A stretch of DNA of 5,758 nucleotides from an uncultured Oscillospiraceae bacterium (GTDB taxonomy: Bacteria > Bacillota > Clostridia > Oscillospirales > Oscillospiraceae). The stretch covers positions 1 to 5,758 of the forward strand of contig CAJTUD010000105.1 of the NCBI GenBank assembly GCA_910579725.1. The letters run 5' to 3'. Made by a program: the position numbers and the translations under genes. Below the pieces are notes generated by a model. It did not search any database and was not told the origin of the DNA. It was given only the letters and a program-made list of their open reading frames with translations. This document shows positions 1 through 5,758 of the stretch, in pieces; the first letter of the stretch is position 1, and the number at the start of each line of letters is the position of its first letter.

Positions 1-6
1 CGCTAT

Positions 7-12
7 GGAGGT
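7..12 (+). promoter_or_regulatory. Shine-Dalgarno site that sets the ATPase start
   Basis: A perfect GGAGGT lies 7 bases before the ATG at 20. An in-frame ATG at 5 overlaps this site and has almost no upstream sequence in the window, so the ATG at 20 is the better start. The five extra residues that the earlier ATG would add (MEVNR) are a translation of the ribosome binding site itself. Confidence 0.85.
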
Positions 13-19
13 AAATCGT

Positions 20-691
20 ATGGCTATATTGGAAACCCACAGCTTGCGGAAAGTATACGGTTCCGGCGACACGGAGGTCCGGGCCCTGGACGGCGTGGAC
101 CTGGCGGTGGAGAAGAGCGAGTTTGCCGCCGTCGTGGGCACGTCCGGTTCCGGCAAATCCACCCTGCTGCATATGCTGGGCGGGCTGGACCGGCCGACCG
201 GCGGTTCCGTCATTGTGGACGGCAGGGAACTCTCCACCCTGAAGGACGAGGAGCTGACCATTTTCCGGCGGCGGAAGATCGGCTTCGTGTTCCAGAACTA
301 CAACCTTGTGCCGGTGCTGAACGTGTACGAGAACATCGTCCTGCCCATTCAGCTGGACGGCAGAGGGCCGGACAAGGGCTATACAGACCAGATCATCGAA
401 ACTCTGGGCCTGGGTCCCAAGCTGCAAAACCTGCCCAACAACCTCTCCGGCGGCCAGCAGCAGCGGGTGGCCATCGCCCGCGCGCTGGCGGCGAAGCCGG
501 CGATCATCCTGGCGGATGAGCCCACCGGAAATCTGGACAGCCGGACCAGTCAGGACGTCATGAGCCTGCTGAAGGTCACCAGCCAGCGGTTTGCGCAGAC
601 CATCGTGATGATTACCCACAATGAGGCGATCGCCCAGATGGCTGACCGCGTCATCCGCATCGAGGACGGCCGTATTGTGGTACGGGGGTGA
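20..691 (+). CDS. ABC transporter ATP-binding protein, MacB/LolD type
   Basis: This cytoplasmic ATPase, 223 residues long, powers the FtsX-like permease encoded just downstream by binding and hydrolysing ATP. All the nucleotide-binding motifs are present: Walker A GTSGSGKST at about residues 40-48, the Q-loop glutamine at 92 (FQNYNL), the signature LSGGQQQR from 142, Walker B ILADEP with D166 and catalytic E167, the D-loop NLD at 171-173 and the switch histidine H200 (ITHN). The length and the LSGGQQQRVAIARAL wording fit the LolD/MacB/BceA family, which pairs with permeases carrying large outside domains. The start at 20 is chosen for its Shine-Dalgarno site. The stop overlaps a possible GTG start of the permease gene, and the two are surely one operon. 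The promoter is outside the window. The family is certain; the substrate cannot be read from the sequence. Confidence 0.96.
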   Translation: MAILETHSLRKVYGSGDTEVRALDGVDLAVEKSEFAAVVGTSGSGKSTLLHMLGGLDRPTGGSVIVDGRELSTLKDEELTIFRRRKIGFVFQNYNLVPVLNVYENIVLPIQLDGRGPDKGYTDQIIETLGLGPKLQNLPNNLSGGQQQRVAIARALAAKPAIILADEPTGNLDSRTSQDVMSLLKVTSQRFAQTIVMITHNEAIAQMADRVIRIEDGRIVVRG

Positions 692-696
692 GGGGC

Positions 697-3390
697 ATGA
701 TCAAAGTATCCAACGGAAGCTGTATCCGGCGGCTGGGCTTTCGTTCCATGAAAGCGGCCCGGGCCCGGAACGCCGTCGCAGTGCTGGCAATTGCCCTGAC
801 CACGGTGCTGTTCACCTCCCTGTTTACCATCGCCGCGTCCATCAACTATTCTTTCCAGCAGGAGAACTTCCGCCGGGCCGGAGGCGACGCCCATGGCAGC
901 ATCAAATATATCAGCTGGGAGCAGTCGGAGCAGCTCCGCCGGGACCCTCTGATCCAGGATTCCTGGCGCCGTCTCTTTGTAGGAATGCCCCACGATCCGC
1001 CCTTTCACATATCCCATGTGGAGGTCAGCTATATTGAGCCCAACGGCGCGTCCCACTACTTCTGTACCCCCGTGGAGGGCGCGCTCCCCCGGGAGGGCAC
1101 CGATGAGGCCGCGACGGATATCCGCGTCCTGACCCTGCTGGGCGTCGAGCCCAGGGTGGGCGCGCAATTTACCATGCCCATTACGCTGGACGAGGGAACC
1201 CCGCATCCCCGCACAATAGAGCGGACGTTCACCCTCTCCGGCTGGTGGGAGTACGACAGCGCCACGCCCGGCAACCACGTGCTGCTGCCCCGGTCCGCCG
1301 CCGAGGAGATCTGCGCGCTGTCCAACGGGGAGGAGGACTCCTTGACGGGCGTCTGGAATCTGGACATCATGTTCAAGAGCGCCATAGGCATTCGAGAAAA
1401 CCTGAGCGCGGTGCTGGAAAATTATGGCTATCAAAGCACCGAGGCGGGGACAAAGAACTACCTGGTTATCGGCGTGAACTGGGGCTACACCGGGGACCGG
1501 ATCTCTAACGGCATTGACCCCGTGCCCTTCATTACCATTGTGGTGATTCTTCTGCTGATCATCTTCACCGGGTATCTCATCATTTACAATATCTTCCAGA
1601 TCTCCGTCACCAATGACATCCGGTTTTACGGCCTGCTGAAAACCATCGGCGCCACGGGGCGGCAGATCAAGCGGATGATCCGCCAGCAGGCGCTCCTGCT
1701 CAGTCTGGCGGGCATCCCCATCGGCCTGCTTCTGGGCTTCGCCGCCGGCAACATATTGGCGCCGGTCATCATGGCCCATCTCAACTATAAGAACTCGTTC
1801 GTGTCCTTCAATCCCTGGATTTTCATTGGCGCGGCGGCGTTTTCCCTGCTGACGGTGTTCCTCTCCTGCGCGCGGCCCGGACGGATCGCCGCCAGGGTTT
1901 CCCCGGTGGAGGCGGTGCGCTATACCGAAGGCGGACAGCAGTCCGGGAAGAAGGGCGGCAAGCGGAAGGCTGCCGCCGGCGCATCCCTGCCGAAAATGGC
2001 CTGGGCCAACCTGGGCCGGAGCAGGAGTAAAACGGTCGTTACCATGATTTCCCTGACCCTGGCGGTGGTGCTGATGAACCTGGTGTATACGTTTACGAAC
2101 GGCTTCGACATGGAGAAATATCTTTCCGACCTGGTAGCCACCGACTTTGTCCTGGGCCACGCCGACTACTTCCGGAGCAGCGCCAACTTCCGCTTGGCGG
2201 ACCAGGCACTTCCGGAGGAAGTCATCGCCCAGGTCATCTCCCAGGGCGGCATCACCGAAGGGGGCCGGGTCTACGGTCAGGAGAACACGATCCAGGCCCT
2301 TCTGCCGGAGGAGTACCTCCGGCAGGGTATCAGCATCGTTTATTCCGAGGAGGAGCTGGACAGCGTTGTCGCCTCCCGGGAGCATGTGGGTGAGGACACC
2401 GTCGTAGGCAGCGCCCAGCTCTACGGCCTGGAGGACTTCATTCTCGGCGAGATAAACGTGCTGGAAGGGGATATTGCCCCCTTGTCCGACCCCAGCCGGA
2501 ACGCCATCGCCGCCGTCTATGCCGCCGACGACTACGGAGTGATCCATGAGGATGACAACTGCTTCAAGGTGGGGGATACCGTGACGCTCCGCTATGTGAA
2601 GGAGTGGGTGAATGTCGACACGGACACTGGGGAGGAAATCACCGCGGAGGAGTCAAACGCCCGCTGGAACCGTGGAGAGACGAATTTCCTTCCCCGGGCC
2701 AAGGTCTATGAGGAAAAGGAGTACACCGTCTGCGCCATGATCGAGATCCCCAGAGCCCTCACTTACCGCTATACCACCCTGGGAGGCAGCAAGCTGGCGA
2801 TGGGAGCAGAGCTGTTCCGGCGGGACACCGGCACCAGCTCCGTCATGATCTACGCTTTCAACATTGACGAGGCGGCCAGCACCGCTATGGAGGACTTCCT
2901 GAAGGAATACACGGAGTCCGTCCAGCCCACCTATGACTACGAGAGTAAACAGAGCATGGCGGTGGAGTTCGAGGGCTTCCGGAGTATGTTCCTGACCATG
3001 GGCGGCACACTGGCAGGGATTATTGGTCTGGTGGGCGTGCTCAACTTTATCAACGCTGTGCTGACGGGCATACTTGCCCGAAAGCGGGAACTGGCAATGC
3101 TCCAATCTGTGGGCATGACTGGAAAGCAGATGAATACCATGCTGGTGTACGAAGGGCTGTACTATACTATGTTGTCTGCCGCCCTCTCCCTGGTCCTGAG
3201 CGCCGCACTGGGACCGCTGGTGGGATCACTCTGCTCTGCCTTCTGGTTTTTCACCTATCAATTTACCGTCCTGCCGGTTTTAATGGTAATACCTCTGTTT
3301 CTGATTCTAGGAATTCTGGTCCCTCTGTTGATGTACCGTTCTGTTAACCGCCGTACCATTGTGGAGCGCCTGCGGGAGATAGAAAGTTGA
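697..3390 (+). CDS. FtsX-like ABC transporter permease with two large outside domains
   Basis: Membrane partner of the preceding ATPase, 897 residues, complete. Eight hydrophobic segments are visible at about residues 26-49, 277-302, 333-358, 374-392, 446-467, 763-789, 819-845 and 858-880. This is a duplicated layout: each half has one helix, a large outside domain (about 50-275 and 468-762) and a three-helix FtsX block. The motif YGLLKTIGATGRQIKRMI after the second helix and the matching LAMLQSVGMTGKQMNTML after the sixth are the usual FtsX coupling regions. The N-terminal NAVAVLAIALTTVLFTSLFTIA is typical of clostridial permeases of this group. I chose ATG 697, which has a G-rich stretch upstream (683-689) and gives the family's usual MIKV-type start. 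GTG 688, overlapping the previous stop as GTGA, would add three residues. Such pairs often export or sense antimicrobial peptides, lipids or other envelope compounds, but the substrate here is unknown. Codons in the last roughly 150 bases are more AT-rich than in the rest of the gene. Confidence 0.93.
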   Translation: MIKVSNGSCIRRLGFRSMKAARARNAVAVLAIALTTVLFTSLFTIAASINYSFQQENFRRAGGDAHGSIKYISWEQSEQLRRDPLIQDSWRRLFVGMPHDPPFHISHVEVSYIEPNGASHYFCTPVEGALPREGTDEAATDIRVLTLLGVEPRVGAQFTMPITLDEGTPHPRTIERTFTLSGWWEYDSATPGNHVLLPRSAAEEICALSNGEEDSLTGVWNLDIMFKSAIGIRENLSAVLENYGYQSTEAGTKNYLVIGVNWGYTGDRISNGIDPVPFITIVVILLLIIFTGYLIIYNIFQISVTNDIRFYGLLKTIGATGRQIKRMIRQQALLLSLAGIPIGLLLGFAAGNILAPVIMAHLNYKNSFVSFNPWIFIGAAAFSLLTVFLSCARPGRIAARVSPVEAVRYTEGGQQSGKKGGKRKAAAGASLPKMAWANLGRSRSKTVVTMISLTLAVVLMNLVYTFTNGFDMEKYLSDLVATDFVLGHADYFRSSANFRLADQALPEEVIAQVISQGGITEGGRVYGQENTIQALLPEEYLRQGISIVYSEEELDSVVASREHVGEDTVVGSAQLYGLEDFILGEINVLEGDIAPLSDPSRNAIAAVYAADDYGVIHEDDNCFKVGDTVTLRYVKEWVNVDTDTGEEITAEESNARWNRGETNFLPRAKVYEEKEYTVCAMIEIPRALTYRYTTLGGSKLAMGAELFRRDTGTSSVMIYAFNIDEAASTAMEDFLKEYTESVQPTYDYESKQSMAVEFEGFRSMFLTMGGTLAGIIGLVGVLNFINAVLTGILARKRELAMLQSVGMTGKQMNTMLVYEGLYYTMLSAALSLVLSAALGPLVGSLCSAFWFFTYQFTVLPVLMVIPLFLILGILVPLLMYRSVNRRTIVERLREIES

Positions 3391-3474
3391 CTCTCATAAT
3401 TTTGTTATTACGGCAAAATAATGTGCTAGATAGCAACGGTAAACCTGCAAAGGAAGTTATTTTACAGATCTGGG
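3391..3474. other. short AT-rich spacer after the ABC operon
   Basis: The 84 bases after the permease stop are AT-rich and lack a convincing rho-independent terminator. A weak imperfect dyad (CATAATTTTG at 3395 against CAAAATAATG) is the only structure seen, and no T-run follows it. The operon's own terminator may have been lost when the mobile element inserted nearby, or the operon may end by another mechanism. Confidence 0.4.
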
Positions 3475-3504
3475 GGTTTTTCAGCGCAGCAGCGCTGCAA
3501 AACC
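3475..3504. repeat. near-perfect inverted repeat, 13-bp arms with 4-base loop
   Basis: Arms GGTTTTTCAGCGC (3475-3487) and GCGCTGCAAAACC (3492-3504) pair at 12 of 13 positions around the loop AGCA. On neither strand is the stem followed by a T-run, so it is a poor intrinsic terminator. It sits at the 3' edge of the transposase remnant, where homology to IS110 fades. It could be a remnant of the element's end or a chance product of decay. Confidence 0.6.
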
Positions 3505-4172
3505 GGATATCATCAGACTTTTTGAAACATGGCTGGATTTGGAATCAAAAGTTTCTGACTGGAACGGCGGAGTACCCATACCGGCGAAAGCCATCAACGC
3601 AGCTTTGCTTGTAAAGCAGCGCACATCGCCAATCTCTGCCATGAGCGGAGAGCCGGTAATTGGCCCGGCTCTCCGCATTGCTATAACAATCTTCTATTCA
3701 GGCCGCATTGAGGGCAGATGCCGCATCTCGCTACGCAGTCTTTATGTCGAAATCACTGCACAAAATCCACCCACTTTATGTGCCTAGTCTTGGTGCACTG
3801 CTTGCCGAATAGCTTATTTGCACCGGGGAAAGTCTGATCCAGCAGGGAAATCAGACCATTACGAAGCGTAATGCTGGATTTCAAGGTAAACTCATACCAG
3901 CGACTCTGAATTTTCAGCATTTGCCGGGTTTCATCTTCTACGGAGTAAGCCCAAAACTCCCGCCAGAAAGTCAGCGCAAAGTTTACAATTTTGAGAGTAT
4001 CCGCCCTGTCCGCCTTGACCTTGCGGATAGAATTGTCACTGGAATCATGGATCAGCATAATGTTGGCCACACTGACAAAAAAGCCGTCTTCCTTCAGCGT
4101 CAGAGCGATAGGCCACCGGCACATTCCGGTATGCTCCATTACCACGCGAATCCCACCGCCCAGGAGGCCGGT
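3481..4172 (-). pseudogene. decayed IS110-family transposase (remnant)
   Basis: Two collinear pieces of an IS110 transposase are readable on the minus strand. The upstream piece (4172 down to 3753) carries the DEDD/RuvC-like domain: RVVMEHTG with the conserved Glu, GFFVSVANIMLIHDSSDNSI, then RKVKADRADTLKIV with both conserved Asp, followed by YSVEDETRQMLKIQSR, LISLLDQTFPGANKLF and KWVDFV. A TGA at 3753-3755 ends it, although the same frame continues with FRHKDCVA. The downstream piece (about 3729-3481) carries the Transposase_20 domain: LMAEIGDV, FTSKAALMAFAG, PPFQS with the probable catalytic Ser, and HVSKS. It is preceded by an in-frame TAG inside a PE(Y)-KIVIAM segment. About 80-100 residues between the pieces are missing, and so are the first roughly 60 residues with the first catalytic Asp. 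An intact family member has about 400 residues, so this copy cannot be active. The family call is based on remembered family motifs, not on a search. Confidence 0.88.
3645..3676. repeat. perfect 12-bp inverted repeat, 8-base loop
   Basis: GCGGAGAGCCGG (3645-3656) and CCGGCTCTCCGC (3665-3676) are exact reverse complements around TAATTGGC. The stem is very GC-rich and would be stable in DNA or RNA. No T-run follows on either strand, so it is not a standard terminator. It falls inside the transposase remnant, just before LMAEIGDV, where intact IS110 proteins carry a conserved Gly-Val-Gly type motif. This copy reads MRRAGPITGSPLM there. Confidence 0.8.
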
Positions 4173-4355
4173 TTACAGTTTGCCAGTACGAGCGTAGATG
4201 CTCAAGCCATGCTCTGTAAGACCGATTACTCCTTCATCGTAATTTGGATATGAGCCTTTGAACAACGTATCTTTTCCGCATCTCTGCATGGTCAAACTCA
4301 TTGTCTCAAACAATGCGAATAATAATACACACTCATATTTCCTGCCGTCTGCTTG
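4173..4355 (-). other. protein-like open frame ending where the IS110 homology begins, unidentified
   Basis: On the minus strand, a frame open for 60 codons ends at a TAA (4175-4173). This is the same frame as the transposase remnant, which resumes immediately after the stop. Its last part reads DTLFKGSYPNYDEGVIG and then LTEHGLSIYARTGKL, which is well-mixed, protein-like wording but not the usual IS110 N-terminus as I know it. A possible ATG at 4301 has no good ribosome binding site. It may be the end of another broken gene, a diverged N-terminus of the transposase, or chance. I do not recognise it. Confidence 0.25.
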
Positions 4356-4385
4356 TTATGGACAGCGCCCCAAATCCCCTTTGAA

Positions 4386-4404
4386 CACAGAATGTCATTC
4401 TGTG
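4386..4404. repeat. 19-bp perfect odd palindrome
   Basis: CACAGAATG and CATTCTGTG are exact reverse complements around a single T at 4395. The size and symmetry fit a dimeric regulator's operator, or a small hairpin with an 8-bp stem and 3-base loop. It lies about 10 bases beyond the stop of the minus-strand fragment at 4415-4546, but no T-run follows, so terminator function is doubtful. No promoter or intact gene is placed to make it an obvious operator. Confidence 0.6.
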
Positions 4405-4414
4405 GCTGTACGTT

Positions 4415-4546
4415 CTACAAACGCTTTTTTAATCCATGCCCGGCGCCCTTGCCTAATAGTTCTGAAATTAAGGATTGGATGGAAGCAGCCTTTGCTTGAA
4501 TCGGCTCATAGGGATATTTTATGCTGAAATAACTCGCTATTTGCTT
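4415..4546 (-). pseudogene. possible C-terminal fragment of an unidentified protein
   Basis: A 43-codon open stretch between TAA (4549-4547) and TAG (4417-4415) has no start codon at its head. It reads KQIASYFSIKYPYEP and then IQAKAASIQSLISELLGKGA, ending GHGLKKRL. The amphipathic helix-like middle and the basic end look like a real protein tail. Another minus-strand frame upstream (about 4649-4540) reads LARLCLTQDIGRVYALLYKSK and ends two codons into this one, so a frameshifted gene remnant is possible. I do not recognise the family, and chance cannot be excluded. Confidence 0.3.
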
Positions 4547-4555
4547 TTATACAGT

Positions 4556-5034
4556 AAGCGTAAACCCTCCCAATGTCTTGTGTCAGGCAGAGTCGAGCGA
4601 GAAAATGCGATAGAATTCAATAAAGTGCCATGTACTCTCGAATAGTATGGCACTGCTTGTAGCTGGATAGATTTTTTGGGGGGATACGCAATAGAGCGGA
4701 GCCTGCAAAGGGTAAATCGGCAGGGGCATCTGGCGGAGTGGCGCCGGCGAGTGGAAGCGTGCCGGAAGAGCGGGCCGCGGGTAAGCGAATGGTGGGGGGA
4801 GAATGGGATTCCGGTATCCACGCACTTATGACTGGTAGCGGAAGGTGTTCCAAGCTGCAGTATCAGAGAATGAGGTATGCTTTGCCGAGGTACCAGTAAG
4901 GCCGGCGGCAGCGGAAATAACAGCGGGTGTCCAATGCGGAAAGCCGCGGGTAGATATCCATGCCGGAGCAGACATAGGCCGCCATAAGCTGCCGGGGAAT
5001 GCACCTGAGTCTTGCCCAACCACATAACTTTTAT
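4556..5034. other. gene-poor stretch with no assignable coding region
   Basis: From about 4680 this stretch is GC-rich and open in several frames on both strands, as expected by chance in such sequence. The plus-strand frame 4663-4896 (78 codons) and the frame around 4845-5027 have no ribosome binding site and no recognised motif. I find no tRNA, no riboswitch core that I know and no CRISPR repeats. The rightward terminator just after it is the only hint that something here, perhaps a non-coding RNA, is transcribed on the plus strand. Confidence 0.4.
4624..4654. repeat. bulged hairpin, 11 paired bases
   Basis: AGTGCCA (4624-4630) pairs with TGGCACT (4648-4654), and TACT (4633-4636) pairs with AGTA (4644-4647). 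A two-base bulge TG sits on the left side and the loop is CTCGAAT. On the minus strand the stem is followed by TTATTG, a weak T-tract, so a weak leftward terminator is possible. On the plus strand a TTTTTT run begins 18 bases after the stem, too far for a standard terminator. Confidence 0.5.
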
Positions 5035-5076
5035 GAGCCGCAGTGCCGATTCGATTCAGCACTGCGGCTCTCTTTT
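5035..5076 (+). terminator. rho-independent terminator, rightward
   Basis: A perfect 12-bp stem, GAGCCGCAGTGC (5035-5046) with GCACTGCGGCTC (5059-5070), encloses a 12-base loop and is followed by TCTTTT. This is a strong rightward intrinsic terminator. On the minus strand the stem is followed by ATAAAAGTT, which is poor in T, so it would serve the collagen-like gene ending at 5156 only weakly, though that gene has no better terminator in the 79 bases between. No gene on the plus strand clearly ends here. The loop contains the direct repeat CGATTCGATT. Confidence 0.8.
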
Positions 5077-5155
5077 GGGCTGGCTGATTTGACGCCTACT
5101 TTATGGCTTCACTTTTGCGGTTCATACAGATTTTGTTTTTTCCGAAGCCGATACC

Positions 5156-5758
5156 TTAGCCCAGGCAGAGCAGGAGCAGGGAGGCCCCGGCAGACTGAGC
5201 CGGCAGCACGATCGGCGCGGCGCTGATCATCCGCAGGGAAACCCTGTCGCCCTTGTGCAGCGGCGTCAGGATCGTGCCGGAGAAGTGGTTTGCCGCCAAC
5301 TGCGAAGTCATGACGGAGGCTTTATTGATCTCATTGTTGATTACGATCTGAGCAGTGCCCACCAACGGTGTGGAGGGATTGAGGTTGTAGGAAATCTGGA
5401 AATATCCGTCTATTTTCGAAATAAACTCGCTGCTGGCTTTATCGAAGTCAATCTTTGTGGAGCTCTGCCCCACATTCGGCAGAGGCACCGTGACGCCCAA
5501 TAGACCGTCGCGCAATGGATCGGGGAGGACGGTGCCTCCCGTGTAATTTGTAGCAAAGGTATGGGTGGCTGTGACGTTAGGGCCGGCGGGGCCGGTGGGG
5601 CCGGCAGGACCCGTGGGGCCATCCATGCCTGGGGAATATTTTCCGGCAGGCCCCGTTGGACCGGTGGGACCGGCAGGACCGGCTGCGCCCGTTGCGCCGG
5701 CAGGGCCAGTGGGACCGTCCGCTCCGGTGACCCCGGCGGCTCCGGCAGGACCGGCAGG
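5156..5758 (-). CDS. collagen-like surface protein with BclA-type C-terminal domain, partial
   Basis: The C-terminal 200 residues of a gene whose start lies beyond the right edge; the frame is open to the last base and ends at TAA (5158-5156). Residues 1-59 of the visible part are Gly-X-Y collagen repeats, mostly PAG, PTG and AAG. From about residue 60 a globular domain follows. Its features are NYTGGTVL, VTVPLPNVGQ, FISKIDGYFQISYNLN, AQIVINNE and a final LTPLHKGDRVSLRM stretch leading to GASLLLLCLG. The pattern of a YxISYN-type strand, an INxE-type strand and a closing GxSLxL strand resembles the C1q/TNF-like trimerising domains of BclA-type spore and surface proteins. Such proteins usually form trimeric filaments on the exosporium or cell surface. 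The N-terminal anchor or signal is not visible, so location is inferred. An internal ATG at 5626 is in the collagen part and is not the start. Confidence 0.92.
   Translation of the reverse strand, partial: PAGPAGAAGVTGADGPTGPAGATGAAGPAGPTGPTGPAGKYSPGMDGPTGPAGPTGPAGPNVTATHTFATNYTGGTVLPDPLRDGLLGVTVPLPNVGQSSTKIDFDKASSEFISKIDGYFQISYNLNPSTPLVGTAQIVINNEINKASVMTSQLAANHFSGTILTPLHKGDRVSLRMISAAPIVLPAQSAGASLLLLCLG
5582..5758 (-). repeat. Gly-X-Y collagen repeat tract
   Basis: Eighteen triplets lie in the window: 13 from the right edge, then the interruption KYSPG in place of one triplet, then five more ending just before NVTATHTF. The DNA is built of near-identical GC-rich 9-base units such as GGTCCTGCC and GGCCCCACC, so length change by slippage is likely. 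The tract continues past the window, so its full length is unknown. Confidence 0.93.

Noticed and set aside
550..2547. A long open frame of 665 codons on the minus strand
   Set aside because: It lies wholly opposite the ATPase end and the permease, which have clear family motifs. Its wording is low-complexity and matches no known family, and the frame is open because of the GC-rich codon pattern of the sense genes.
3645..3676. The perfect hairpin as the terminator of the ABC operon
   Set aside because: No T-run follows the stem on either strand, and it lies 250 bases past the permease stop inside the transposase remnant.
3539..3787. A plus-strand frame that reads like a protein (ESKVSDWNGGVPIPAKAINA)
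   Set aside because: It is the antisense of the Transposase_20 part of the IS110 remnant, whose minus-strand reading carries LMAEIGDV and PPFQS. It has no start with a ribosome binding site.
3921..4253. A plus-strand frame of 110 codons
   Set aside because: It is antisense to the RuvC-like part of the IS110 remnant, which has the conserved acidic residues on the other strand.
4537..5025. A minus-strand frame of 162 codons
   Set aside because: It is rich in Pro, Arg, His and Ser, has no recognisable domain or ribosome binding site, and lies in GC-rich sequence open in several frames.
4556..5034. A riboswitch or T-box leader in front of the terminator
   Set aside because: I found none of the conserved cores I know (T-box, cobalamin, SAM, TPP, FMN), and no regulated gene follows on the plus strand.
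5582..5758. The regular GC-rich repeats at the right edge as a CRISPR or tandem non-coding array
   Set aside because: The period is 9 bases, there are no spacers, and the minus-strand frame translates as Gly-X-Y collagen triplets running into a globular domain.

Overview
The window suggests a GC-rich Firmicute of the Clostridia, possibly a gut Oscillospiraceae-type organism. This is inferred from three things: an ABC ATPase/FtsX-like permease pair of the type common in Clostridia, a collagen-like surface protein with a BclA-style C-terminal domain, and an IS110-family transposase remnant whose wording resembles clostridial copies. No rRNA or other taxonomic marker is present, so this remains an inference.

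Layout. (1) Positions 20-3390, plus strand: a complete two-gene ABC transporter cassette. A 223-residue MacB/LolD-type ATPase is followed, after a few bases, by an 897-residue permease with eight membrane segments and two large outside domains. The promoter and any two-component regulator lie upstream of the window. (2) About 3475-4172, minus strand: a decayed IS110-family transposase. It has lost its N-terminus and a middle segment and carries stop codons, yet both conserved domains are still readable. Two strong hairpins (3475-3504 and 3645-3676) lie inside it. (3) 4173-5155: nearly 1 kb with no convincing intact gene. It holds two short protein-like minus-strand remnants that I could not identify, a 19-bp palindrome, a bulged hairpin, and a good rho-independent terminator (5035-5076) that points rightward with no recognisable gene feeding it. 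(4) 5156 to the right edge, minus strand: the 3' part of a collagen-like gene, with 18 Gly-X-Y triplets and one interruption, ending in a roughly 140-residue beta-rich domain.

How the parts relate. The two ABC genes form one working transporter, with the ATPase powering the permease and the likely role being export or resistance to envelope-active compounds or lipids. The rest looks like a scrap region between two functional loci, where a mobile element landed and decayed. I see no convincing new biological system. The most unusual points are the perfect hairpin sitting on a conserved transposase motif, the terminator without a gene, and the two unidentified protein-like remnants.
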